Shown: one piece after another, positions 52,954 to 63,261 of the stretch
How positions within the stretch are numbered: position 1 is the first letter of the stretch
Layout of the letters: every line of letters starts with the position of its first letter
Source of the DNA: Neovahlkampfia damariscottae
Lineage: Eukaryota > Heterolobosea > Selenaionea > Neovahlkampfiida > Neovahlkampfiidae
NCBI GenBank assembly: GCA_016618085.1
Contig: JABLTG010000056.1
Span: 1 to 64,000, forward strand
DNA: 64,000 nt
Reading direction: 5' to 3'
Notes under the pieces: model-generated
The model's input: the letters and a program-made list of their open reading frames with translations, nothing else
Told to the model about the DNA's origin: nothing
The model's database searches: none
Translations under genes and position numbers: made by a program

Positions 52954-55510
52954 TTTTTCACACCAATTTGAAATAAATGTTTTGCTGTTATAGTTTGTGT
53001 CGCTAAATCTATATCTTTTATCAAAATAGAAACTACAGAAGACACTTTTAAATCTTTTTCAAATCTGTCAAAACTTGAAATTGGTATTCCTTCATATTTT
53101 GATTTGCCTTGATATCTTAAAAATTCAATGATTGATTTTGCTTCTCCATAAGTTACAAGATGTAATTTTATTGGAATTTTTGAACCCATTAACTGTACAG
53201 TTGATATATTCAAATCAAATGATGTAATTTTAGCTTCAAAAATTTTCTACACAAAATTTAAGTAAGAAGATTGAATTTTACTTTTGGATCAAATCTCCAT
53301 TGTTTTTCAAGATCTTTAATATATGTATATTGGTGATTGAAACTTTTTTCTAATGTTTCTCTCAAGTAAATATTTTGCAATGTTAATAATTGAATTTCAT
53401 TTGTTGAATACACAAAAGGTAATCCCAGAATATGATTATATATTTGTCTCTGAGCAACATGATCTGAATATCTTCTTAAAGGTGATGTAGTTTTTATCGT
53501 TTTCTGATGATGAGGAACGTTTTTGATGATTTGATGCTTCATACAATATTCAAAAGCAATTTTATCTATTTTTAAAAGTTAACAAAAACTTTCAATTACT
53601 CGCTAAAACCATAAAATGAGAAACAAATAATCTTTTTTTTTTAGATCTAAAAAATGACTTACTCAATTCCTTCAAAATTTGTTTTTTTGTTTATACTTTC
53701 AAAGAAATTAGAAACGAATTCATATAAATTCTTACTTTGAATTTTCAAAAAGATCAATGTATTTTTCATAGTTTGGTATCAATTGTTCAATATTTTTTGA
53801 TTCTTTATGAATTCTAGTGACAGGGGAAATGATGCTTGGAAAAATTGATTGAGACAAAATTTTTGATGTCTCTAGATCCATGGTTACTTTTACAGTCAAA
53901 CAGAAGTTATCACGTGATGAATTTAAACTTAAAAGCTTCAAAGCCCCAACAGGAACAACAAATTTAGGTGTTACTTTTTTATGTTTAATCTTTCTATATT
54001 TTGTTTCAAATCTTGATTTGATAGATTTCTCCAATAATGAATTTGGTTCAATAAACTCTGTAGAATTGACAACATGCATATAAATATCATTCTAAACAAT
54101 AAATTAAATAATAATTTTGTCAAACTCCATCAAAACTAACTGAATCATCTAAAAATGCAGAAGATCTTGAGTCAATTGCATATGATGTTAAATGTCTCAA
54201 ATCAACTCTATGCTTGTGATTGTCAGGATGATAATTCCCAATTTTTGATTTCACAACTTTTTTTAAAGCAGATATTTCTCTTTGAACTAATCGATTTTTG
54301 GTCACATAGTCAGTATATAAGGTTGAAAATGCAGTTCTTGCGTTGAAATTTCCTTTTCTTTGTAATTCTCTTGGAATGATAAATTCCAGTAATCGATCAC
54401 AATCCTCTGGTGTTCCTTCAAATCCAAATTCTTTTAGAATGTATTCACACAATTCAATTTGTGCAATATTCAAATAGATATCATCAATTATATCATGAAC
54501 TGCATAAGTTTCTAATATTTTTAAAATTGGTTCATCAATAGTATGATCCCATTCACTTCTACAATATCCAATATCAGTAAATTGTTTTTTTCTTTTCTTT
54601 GCTCTTTCAAGAAATGAATCAACATTATTTGTTGAAATTTGTGTTGATATTACGTATAATTTTCCTTCTGATCCTGTAATATATTTTGAACTTGAAATGA
54701 GTAAATGTGAGAAAAATAAACTCTTGAATTCGACATCTCCGAATAATTCTTTTGATACAAATTCAGAATTTATTTCAATTTCAGTTTCATAGGCTGTGTT
54801 TAAAAAGTTATGAAATTTTTTAATCAATTCTCCTTTTTGAACCATTGGAACAAATTCTTCAATCAATAAAATAAAATCTGATAAAGAACCTTGTAAATTC
54901 CATTCAAAAATTGTTTGAACTGAGTCTTTTTGAACATGATTGCCTAAATCATTCATGATTGTGCCATTTCCAAAATCAATTCCAATTTGAAAATTATTTT
55001 CCAAAATATATTCAACCACTTTTCCTTTTTGTGTATACATTTTCATATCTGAAGGAAATAACAATGATTCTGAAGTCACAACGGATTGAAATTTTCTTAA
55101 AAAATCAAAAAGTTCATTTTTTCGGCCTTTTGTTAATGATTTCAAATATGAATCTTCAATCTCTTTAATTCTTAGATTTGCTTCTGAATCTATTTATTTC
55201 TGTGTGAGATTTTTTTTTTTTCCTAACCGATTTTTTGTTGATTGTGTTTTATCTTGAAATCAAAATTTCCACGATTTTCTTCATCAACTAAGATATCCTT
55301 TGACAAATCATCGGAACTTTCATCACAGTCTGATTCTTCCTTTTCATATTTTTTATTGTTTTTATTTAATTTTATGAATAAATCATACAAGACATCTTTT
55401 TTCTCGTTGATATTTTTATTTTTTACAAAACTTGAGGTATGAAACTGTTTATGTAATATGACAGTTTTTGAATTTAATCTTGATGATTGAAAAAAAATTT
55501 TCTTCATCAT
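52950..55510 (-). CDS. RNase II/RNB-family exoribonuclease, mitochondrial-type
   Basis: Seven exons (55510-55228, 55189-54126, 54091-53736, 53695-53663, 53631-53600, 53565-53282, 53246-52950), 782 aa. The RNB domain shows DLRHLTSYAIDSRSSAFLDD (catalytic Asp cluster), NDIYMHVV, a LANKIAFEYCMKH helix and PLRRYSDHVAQRQ. These fit the Dss1/RNR1 organellar branch of RNase II. The N-terminus (MMKKIFFQSSRLNSKTVILH, KQFHTSS) is basic, hydroxylated and acid-free, like a mitochondrial targeting peptide. Two exons are only 33 and 32 nt. It degrades RNA 3' to 5', probably in mitochondrial RNA turnover. Confidence 0.88.
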
Positions 55511-55584
55511 TTGTTGCAGTCACAAAAAGTTTGAGTTGTGTTACAAATTGATTGGTGGAAGAATACAATTTTTAGAGGTGTTGA
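55511..55584. promoter_or_regulatory. Compact bidirectional promoter, single TGATTGG
   Basis: Only 74 nt separate the divergent RNB and UXT start codons. A single TGATTGG at 55549-55555 lies 39 nt from the first and 30 nt from the second, so one element may serve both genes. Confidence 0.5.
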
Positions 55585-56060
55585 ATGGAAAAACTAATTG
55601 ATGCATATGATTCTCTGGTTAATGATAGTTATGGTAGTCAATTAAAATATATTTTAGAACAAAGAGAAAAAGAATACAGCCTTGTAACAAAATAGTAAAA
55701 AAAAAAAAAAATTAAAACAAGAAAAAGTCAAGAATTGAAATCCACATTGACGTTGATAAAAGAAAATAAACTGAAAGAAATGAAAACACAAGTAGATTTA
55801 GGTTCCAATTTTTACATGAAAGCGAAAATGTACTTTTAATTTTTTTTCTAATTTTTTTCACAAGTCCTTCAACAGAGTTTGTGTTTGTGAATGTAGGATT
55901 AAACTTTCAAATTCAATTGACAATCGATGAAGCTTTAAAATTTATCGAAAAAAAAGAAAAATATTTGGTGAAGAAAATTGACAAATTATCTTTACAAGCA
56001 TCAATAATAAAATCAAATATGAAAATAATGTCTGATAATTTGGAGTCAAAATTGCAATAA
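55585..56060 (+). CDS. UXT: UXT/ART-27 prefoldin-like subunit
   Basis: Three exons (55585-55694, 55728-55829, 55865-56060), 135 aa. Prefoldin alpha-type: N-terminal coiled coil (YILEQREKEYSLVTKYQELK), the beta-hairpin core VDLGSNFYMKAKIP and FVFVNVGLNFQIQLTIDEAL, then KFIEKKEKYLVKKIDKL. This matches UXT, a component of the R2TP/prefoldin-like (URI) complex that assembles RNA polymerases and other machines. The first acceptor is ambiguous: an upstream AAG would create a stop, so the AG at 55726-55727 is chosen. AATAAA overlaps the stop. Confidence 0.87.
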
Positions 56061-56069
56061 ATTGTTTAT

Positions 56070-58582
56070 TCATATCAAAGTCAAATCAATATCATCATCA
56101 AATTCATCAAAAATATGAGGTTCCAATTCGGAAAGAAGCACCGGAGTATTCAATGGTTGAATTGATGATTTCTGTGGAATTTCGAATTCAACCATTTCTT
56201 CTATTGGTTGAATAATAGGACTTGAATCTGAATCTATATCTGATATTTCAATGTGAAATTTTTCGTTTTGGTGCTTAAAATCCTCAGTTTCTTCTGATTT
56301 GAAATATACTTCAACCAAAGTTTTACCCAAATGAAATGCAACTGGCACTGCAACAGCATTTCCAATTTGTTTATAACAATCTCCGTCATTGCCTACAAAT
56401 TCAAAACAATCTTTAAATCCTTGAATTCTTGCACATTCACGAATGGATAGTATTCTATCTTGCATTGGATGAATTACACATTCAGACATTGGTTGTGGTG
56501 ATGTTAAAACTGTTGAGCATTGAAGATGATATTGCAATCTCTTCAACATATTCCTACCATTTCTGTAATTTATATATCCTTCTCCAATTTCATTTCTCAA
56601 GTCTTTTGGAATATCTTCCCAAAAAGCTCCAGGTTTAACATCATATTTTGGAACAGCTGATATCCATTTCTGAAATTTTGGTGTGACATTTCTTGTATTA
56701 TGATTCATAACAAGATCATTATCTTTGTTTGAGCGATAATACTCTTGATAGATATTTTCAGGTTTTTTAGTGTAATGATGAATTCTAATTTGTGAATTTG
56801 TTTCTGGAAGATCAGATAAAATATCCCACATGGTGACAGGTGGTAAATATCCAGATTGAAAAATATAAGGATTGTGCATTGTATAATACATTTCTTTGTC
56901 AAGTGTTGATTTCAATGGAACAGCTGCATTATAATTCTTTGGGTATTCAGGTAATTCCAAACCAATTTTGGAACCCCAAATAAAAACTCTATTTCTCTTC
57001 TGAGGTGTTTGAAAATGAGTTGCTGATAATATTCCAGCTTTGAATTGATATCCAATTGATTTAATTTGAGCACCAATTTCATCAAGTACAGATAATAATC
57101 CAACAACATTTTCAATCAAAAAATACTTTGGTTTATAATAATCAACAAATTTCAAGAATGTAAAAACAAGCGTATTTCTTTTGTCACTTAAATCAGTTGA
57201 TCTGTATCTATTTCTACAACTGAAAGATTGACAAGGTGGACCTCCAAAAATAAAATCAATTGAATCTTTCTTTGGATGTTTTTGAAGAAATTTGTACAAC
57301 AATTCAAAGCAACTAATATCATCTTCAAAAACCCATTCATTATATTTTGCTGACCAACCTTCCCATTTTACTAAATAGTCCAATTTATCAGAATTCTTTT
57401 CAGATGTTCTAACATCAACTATTTCTTGAACTAAATAATCTTTGGACTCTGGAACTCCATGTTTAATTAATTCTTCATCTTCTGAGTCATAATTATTTTG
57501 AATTTCGAATTCTTCATCATCTGAATTGTATTCTAAATCATTTTCTGAATTCGCTTCTTTGAGTTTTTGTTCGATTCTCGAACGATGGGCATTCAAAAGT
57601 TTACATCTTGTCAAATATTTTTCCACACAGTCATTCACTGAAGAATAAGTTAGTTTATGAATAAATGAGCTTACCAACTTTTGTATGTGGATGATTTCTT
57701 TTGTATGTTGCAATGGCAGAACGAAAGAAATCAACAGCAACTTTAACTGAAAAATGTGAAAAAAATATTTTTTGAACCTTTGATGTTTTTGTTCATTTCC
57801 ATTCCATTTGAGAATCCTCCACAACCAGAAAACAAATCCAAAGCTCTAATGATTCCTTTGTATTTTTTTTCTTCTAACGGTTTTTCATCTTTTTGGAAAC
57901 AAGTTTCTGGAAGGTCACCAAATGACTTTGTGTGGTAATTATAACTCTTTGAACAGTAAAAATGATCTATATCTTTGAATTTTCTGAATTCTTTTTTTTC
58001 TTTGACAAAATGAACATAAGCCTTACCACAAACTGAAAAGAGTGGATTTTCATCAATAGCAGGATTGTCTTCAAAATAAAGTTGATAAGGGTCGACATTA
58101 TATTTGGTGAAATCACCTTCATGAATGTCAGTGTCACGAAGAAACCATTTTCCTTTCAAATAATTTGTTCCATTTTTCATGTATAACTCTGTTATTTGAC
58201 AAACCCAGAAAGGATCACCTTCTTTGGCAGAGGGAGGAAATAAATAAGTAAAATCACCTATTTTAAAATGTACATCGTGAATCAATACTTCTTTATAGTG
58301 TCTGATGCCATTTATTCTTTCATGTTTTCCAACCCATTTTATGACGTTTACTTTTTGATATGCAAAATTGTGAATTTTAGTTTCAGGCATTAACTTTCCG
58401 CTTAAACCTTTTTTTTTTTTGTTAATTTTAATAAACAAACCTTGTTCATGTTCCGTTGTGGTTAATTTCTTTTTCTTCTTTTTTGGAAGTTCTTTTTTTG
58501 TTTTTTTTGTTTTTTTTTCTTCTTTTACTTCTGCCACTTCTTCATCCGAGTCAGTGATCAGGATTATAAAATCCTCTTCCAT
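56070..58582 (-). CDS. Chromomethylase-like DNA cytosine-5 methyltransferase
   Basis: Three exons (58582-57778, 57746-57675, 57637-56070), 814 aa. After a lysine-rich tail comes a BAH-type domain (about 75-235: INGIRHYKEVLIHDVHFKIG, WVCQITELYMKNG, WFLRDTDIHEGD). The methyltransferase follows: motif I DLFSGCGGFSNG (D249-), then a chromodomain inserted at about 358-405 (DYLVQEIVDVR, DYLVKWEGWSAKYNEWVFE), then motif IV GGPPCQSF with C428, ENVVG (E468), QTPQKRNRVF and GNAVAVPVA. This BAH, motif I, chromodomain, motif IV order is that of plant CMT enzymes, which read H3K9me to methylate non-CG sites. All catalytic motifs look intact. Confidence 0.9.
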
Positions 58583-58646
58583 TTAACAAAAATGAAGTTG
58601 ATTGGACAACCGTATTTGGTGGAAGAATAAAAAATTCTTTATTTTT

Positions 58647-59876
58647 TTAATGACAAATTCTTCTACAACGTTCTTTCATTTGAGCCAAATATCCAGGAAA
58701 TCTGTGTTGAACAAGATGTTGTTGAATTCCAAATGTTGTCCAGAGGAAAGATGGATGAATTGCATTATTCCAAGCATAAAATCTTTGAAAATCAGCACAT
58801 TGACAATGATTGCCACCAATATCTTGGAATCTTGGATTAATGTATAAAGCCAAAACTTGATTCATGATTTGTGTTTTGAGTGAATTATATTGATCTACAG
58901 CAGTTTTCCATGAGTTGAAGTTTGCTTCAGCAGAGGTCAATTGAGTAGCCCAATATATTTCTTGTTGATGTGCTTGATTTGATAATGCAATATTTTGATT
59001 ATGTCGAAGTAAATGTTGATATGCTATTCCGAGATAGTATTGGTTATGATAAATATGTCCAATATGAGTATAATGATCACTTGAACGTTTTTCAGCTTGT
59101 GCTGCTTGTAAATATGTTTGTGTTAAACGATGAAAATGGTCTCTTTGGTTTCTATAATGAAGGACAGTATGATGAAATGAGTATACATAAATTTGCATTT
59201 CTTGTAGTTTTTTGTAAGCTTTAATGCCAGAATCATTAATATTTTCAAAAGCATTAGCACGAAGCATTTTTTGATAATACTGGTCTTCAAAAACTTTGAA
59301 TTTTCTCTTCAATTGAGCTAAACTTCTTGTTGTTCTTGGACAGTGTTTTTTAAACTTTCTGAGAGCAATTCCCAAATTTTGAAGTGATGTAGCAATCATA
59401 AAGTATTGTGGTGAGAGTCTAAGAGATATAAAAAGTTGGTTATATCTATGATTCCATTCGCTGACAGGGTGCGTCAAAATTTCGTTCAGCGCTGCCCAAT
59501 GAACTTTGATATGTAAGGCGATATAGAAATTAAAAATTCTGAAAATCATCGCAGAACTTTCGCTTGAATAAGTAAAAGCGTTGTCCATACAAACCATATT
59601 GAAGGCTTTATATTCTTCAAAATGATGTTGTCCTGGAACTGGTTTCCCAGTGAGAAAACCATCAAGGTTGAAATATGCTTTTCTTTTACAATGAGGATAA
59701 TATATTCCACAATTTAATTGACAGACATTGTGATCCGCGCAAGGATCTCTTGAGAGTGTTTCGATGTCTTCTTCTAAATCAAATTCCAGAGCATTTATAG
59801 TTTGTTCTGCACAGCGAATAGGTACAGAGTTTACAACTGTTAACACCACCAACAACAACAACAACAATTTTTGCAT
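58647..59876 (-). CDS. Secreted His/Gln/Tyr-rich orphan protein
   Basis: Single exon, 409 aa. The signal peptide is MQKLLLLLLVVLTVVNSVP. Cysteines cluster at the N-terminus (CADHNVCQLNCGIYYPHCKR) and the C-terminus (CQCADFQRF, MKERCRRICH), framing a long helical, His/Gln/Tyr-rich middle with few Asp/Glu. Composition and codon choice (more C-ending codons) differ from neighbours. I recognise no family; paired cysteines and the helical core suggest a disulfide-stabilised secreted protein. A CCAATCA element lies about 18 nt above the start. Confidence 0.72.
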   Translation of the reverse strand: MQKLLLLLLVVLTVVNSVPIRCAEQTINALEFDLEEDIETLSRDPCADHNVCQLNCGIYYPHCKRKAYFNLDGFLTGKPVPGQHHFEEYKAFNMVCMDNAFTYSSESSAMIFRIFNFYIALHIKVHWAALNEILTHPVSEWNHRYNQLFISLRLSPQYFMIATSLQNLGIALRKFKKHCPRTTRSLAQLKRKFKVFEDQYYQKMLRANAFENINDSGIKAYKKLQEMQIYVYSFHHTVLHYRNQRDHFHRLTQTYLQAAQAEKRSSDHYTHIGHIYHNQYYLGIAYQHLLRHNQNIALSNQAHQQEIYWATQLTSAEANFNSWKTAVDQYNSLKTQIMNQVLALYINPRFQDIGGNHCQCADFQRFYAWNNAIHPSFLWTTFGIQQHLVQHRFPGYLAQMKERCRRICH

Positions 59877-59996
59877 CAGCGAGATTTTTTAATTAGCCAA
59901 TCAACAGAAAAGTTTCCACATTTGTGTATCAATACTTCCTAAATAAAGTGAAATAACCCAAAGACAAAAATCATTTTTTATCAATTAACATAATGT

Positions 59997-60837
59997 TTAC
60001 TGTTCAATTTTGGTGAAATAATCGTTCTCATCCAACTCTTCATTCAATATCAATTTTTCTGTTGTGGAATTTTGGGTCTTTGAAATAAATACTTCAATTC
60101 CCAACTTTGCAATATTTATTGCATTTTCAAACTTTCCTAATATTCCATTCGTGACATCAACTTGTGATATTTCAAATTTATATTCCAAATTCTTCATTTC
60201 TTTTACTGATATTTTTTTAATCAAATTGTTCAATTCCAATTCTTCATTCTTAGGAGGAGACGAATAAATACCATGAACATTTGATATGAAATATACCTTT
60301 TCCGGCTTAAAATATTCGGATAATTTCATCATTATTATATCACCACTTAAAATTGAACATTTTTGTACCGAATCAAAAACAACATCACCATGAATGACTG
60401 GTATTAAACCAATTGTCAATAAATCATTTAATATTTCTGGAAAATTTGAATTCATTTCAATTTCACCATTTTTGGATTTAAAATTTGTGATACATGATAT
60501 CCCAACTGCATTTATATTTTTTTCAATCAATTTCTTCACTACCATCGAATTCAAAGTTTTCACAGATTTTCTGGTCAACGAAATTCCGATTTGAAAAGAA
60601 TTTCCAACAATTTTTTCATTTAATTTGTATTTTTTTGCTTCAAAATGACCAAAAGAACTAAAAAAAAAATTTAATCTGTAGCAGTGTTTTTTACCCAGCT
60701 CCGTGGACAATTATTATTCGTTGTTCTTTATGAATTTTTTCAATAACTGAGCAAAACCAATCAATAGATTCCTCATTTATAGTTTGATATTTTTGTTTCT
60801 CTGTGATTGCAGCTCCACCAATTTTTATCAACTTCAT
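59997..60837 (-). CDS. IPK: Isopentenyl phosphate kinase
   Basis: Two exons (60837-60695 and 60657-59997; 37-nt intron), 267 aa. Amino-acid-kinase fold: KLIKIGGAAIT, then VHGAGSFGHFEAKKYKL formed across the splice. The HGAGSFGH loop is diagnostic of IPK and supplies the substrate His (H52). HGDVVFDSVQKCSILSGDII, VHGIYSSPP and VDVTNGILGKFENAINIAKLG follow the family. IPK makes isopentenyl diphosphate from isopentenyl phosphate (archaeal-type or recycling branch of isoprenoid synthesis). The VTNG segment replaces the usual VTGG. No presequence is seen, so it is probably cytosolic. Confidence 0.88.
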
Positions 60838-60959
60838 CTCTTTTTTGATTTCATAGGTCAATTTTAATTGTATAAATTCAAACTGTTATTGATAGTTATT
60901 CATCTTTATTTTTTAAAAAACAGAAAATTAGTTTATTCAAATTTTCTTTCATGTTTTTT

Positions 60960-62444
60960 TCATTGATTTTCTTCTAACGATCTTTTGTGAGCAACGTATT
61001 TAAATTGAAAGAAAACATCAGATATCTTTTGCACGGATTTCATTTCATTGAAACAGTTTTTAATTTCTTTACTAGTAGAATTCATATCAAGAATATCTTC
61101 AACATTTACTGAGTATGCTTCAAAAACTTCCAAATTTTTTGTTGAAGCAAAACAATCGAAAAGTTCTTCTTTTGGAATTGGGAAACCAGAGGAATAGAAT
61201 CCTGATCCCATCATTTTAAATACAACCAATGTACTGTTCAACGAAAGACCTTCTATGATAACACTCAATCCAAATCCATTGATGCAATTATTTTCAAGAT
61301 TCAATTGCACTAATTTCTTGTTTTTTGAAAGAAATTGTGATATGAATGGACATGATTCATTGGGTATACCATTGCAAGAAATATTCAGTATTTCCAAAGT
61401 ATCATTCTCTTCTAATGATATCAACAAATCATGAAGTATTTCGTTTTTAAAATAAAAGTGAGTGAGATATAAAGATTTTAAACAGTGGTTGTATTTCAAT
61501 GATTCAAAGATATTTTTCTTCATAAAAACATTAAAACCTATCATTTGTGATAAATTCAAAACTTCTAAAGTTTCATTTTCTTTCAATGATTCAAAAATAG
61601 ATATCACATTCTCTTGATGCAAACTACAACCTTGAAGATTCAACACTTTCAATGTTTTGTTTTGATAAATAAAAGGTCCTATGTTTAATTCTAATTCTCT
61701 ATATTTTTCTTCCTCTTCGTTTGACTGGAACATGCCATTTGTTTCTAAATGTAGAATTCTTAAAGTTGGATTTTTTTGAAGAGCTGAAAATAATAAAAAA
61801 ATATCATATTCATTTAGTGAACAATCGTTTGCAGTTAATTGAATCAATGTATGGTTTTTATCCACCATATCAATCAAGGAGTCCACTGAATCTTGCAACG
61901 AATTATTTGACACTTTTAATACCTTCAATGTTTTATTGTTTTTCAATGAATTGAAAATATAACTTCCATTAATGTTAACGTTATCAGAAATATCAAGCCT
62001 TGTCAACTTTTGATCGGCTCCTGATAAATAGTCTCCAATCAATTTACTTCCTTTAGTTTTAATAAAAAAGTCATTCAAATAAAGGTTTTCAAGAATGTTG
62101 TTATTTTTCAAAACTCTAAAAAGCTCCTCCAAACTTTTTTGGTGACTTTTATTTTTGGATAAATCCAAAGTTGTCAATGAAGGAAGTTCGTGTAACGTTT
62201 CTGAAAGTAACTTCATTCCTTTTGACGACAATTTAGTTTCAGATAGTACAAGGACTTCTAATTTTTTACTTTTTTGCAGTCCTTTGAATATTAAATTCCA
62301 ATTCTTGTCAGAAAAGAAATTGTTGGACATGTTCAAACTTCGACTGTTTTTAAGTTTTTTGGAAAGTTCCGCTATTTCTTCTTGATCAAAGTCATAGTTT
62401 GAGAACTTCAAGTGTTCAACATCAGCAAGGTTGACAAAGGACAT
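60960..62444 (-). CDS. RNI-type leucine-rich repeat protein
   Basis: Single exon, 494 aa, almost entirely ribonuclease-inhibitor-type LRRs of about 28 residues (LEVLVLSETKLSSKGMKLLS, LTTLDLSKNKSHQKSLEELF, LKVLNLQGCSLHQENVISIF, LVQLNLENNCINGFGLSVII). No NACHT, F-box, kinase or membrane segment precedes them. It could be a RanGAP-like or NLR-like scaffold, but no RanGAP arginine finger is evident. Expansion of such genes is common in amoeboid protists. TGATTGG lies just above the start (about 62457). Confidence 0.88.
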   Translation of the reverse strand: MSFVNLADVEHLKFSNYDFDQEEIAELSKKLKNSRSLNMSNNFFSDKNWNLIFKGLQKSKKLEVLVLSETKLSSKGMKLLSETLHELPSLTTLDLSKNKSHQKSLEELFRVLKNNNILENLYLNDFFIKTKGSKLIGDYLSGADQKLTRLDISDNVNINGSYIFNSLKNNKTLKVLKVSNNSLQDSVDSLIDMVDKNHTLIQLTANDCSLNEYDIFLLFSALQKNPTLRILHLETNGMFQSNEEEEKYRELELNIGPFIYQNKTLKVLNLQGCSLHQENVISIFESLKENETLEVLNLSQMIGFNVFMKKNIFESLKYNHCLKSLYLTHFYFKNEILHDLLISLEENDTLEILNISCNGIPNESCPFISQFLSKNKKLVQLNLENNCINGFGLSVIIEGLSLNSTLVVFKMMGSGFYSSGFPIPKEELFDCFASTKNLEVFEAYSVNVEDILDMNSTSKEIKNCFNEMKSVQKISDVFFQFKYVAHKRSLEENQ

Positions 62445-62553
62445 TTGGAATCAAGCTGATTGGATCAAATTTTTGAAAGTTTTTACCTTAATTACTGGAA
62501 AGAATGTTGAAACTAGAAAAATATTTGTTTCCACTATTTTAATTGTTCCTGAT

Positions 62554-63120
62554 TTATTTTTCAGTTGGATTTTGTTTCTTTTTTTTTATTTCATCAGCAA
62601 TCCAACAAAACCCTTCATACAATCCTTCATCTTTAATGGCAGAACATGGTTGAATCTTCCATTTTTGTTTTATTTCTGTCAAATTTAATTTTTCAACAAT
62701 TTCACTTGTTGAAGCAGCACCTTTCATATCTTGTTTATTTGCAAAAATCAAAACTACAACATCTTTTAGCTTTTCATCATCATGTAAAAAATGCAAAACT
62801 TTTTCTTTTACATCAACAAATCTTTCAGAATCATTTGAATCAACTACAATAACAAAAGCATCCAAATTTACAAAATAATGAGTATATAAAGGAAATATTT
62901 TGTCTCTTCCTCCAACGTCCCATAAGTTCATATGAATGTTTTTGAGCAATACAGATTCAACATTAAAACCAATTGTTGGAATGGTCCTGATGGGTTCATC
63001 ACCTAATTTTAATTTGTAAAGAATGGTTGTTTTTCCAGCAGCATCGAGTCCAGCGATGAATATTTTGCATTCTTCGATTCCTGAAAAATAATCGAACCAT
63101 GATTTGATAATGTTGCCCAT
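62554..63120 (-). CDS. ARF/ARL-family GTPase with substituted switch II glutamine
   Basis: Single exon, 188 aa. An N-myristoylation-type [12 protein letters not shown] helix precedes the P-loop GLDAAGKTT, switch I PTIGFNVE, switch [16 protein letters not shown] and a SAI motif. It is closest to ARF, but the catalytic Gln of WDVGGQ is Arg (R72). ARFs recruit coat and tethering proteins to Golgi or other membranes. The Gln change predicts weak GAP-stimulated hydrolysis. The tail is lysine-rich ([11 protein letters not shown]). Confidence 0.92.
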   Translation of the reverse strand: MGNIIKSWFDYFSGIEECKIFIAGLDAAGKTTILYKLKLGDEPIRTIPTIGFNVESVLLKNIHMNLWDVGGRDKIFPLYTHYFVNLDAFVIVVDSNDSERFVDVKEKVLHFLHDDEKLKDVVVLIFANKQDMKGAASTSEIVEKLNLTEIKQKWKIQPCSAIKDEGLYEGFCWIADEIKKKKQNPTEK

Positions 63121-63261
63121 GAGACGTTCAATTTTGCCTTTAAAAATTGACCAATAGAACGGTTGGAAGAAAAAGACATCTTGACCTCAAAATTTTTCTG
63201 AATTCCCAGCTAAAAACAATTTTTTTTAATTTTCCGAAAATTCTTCGGTGATCATTGGTCA
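63121..63261. promoter_or_regulatory. Bidirectional promoter between ARF and GH1 genes
   Basis: CCAAT at 63151-63155 (31 nt above the ARF start) and CATTGG at 63253-63258 (4 nt above the GH1 start) form a divergent pair in a 141-nt gap. Confidence 0.45.
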
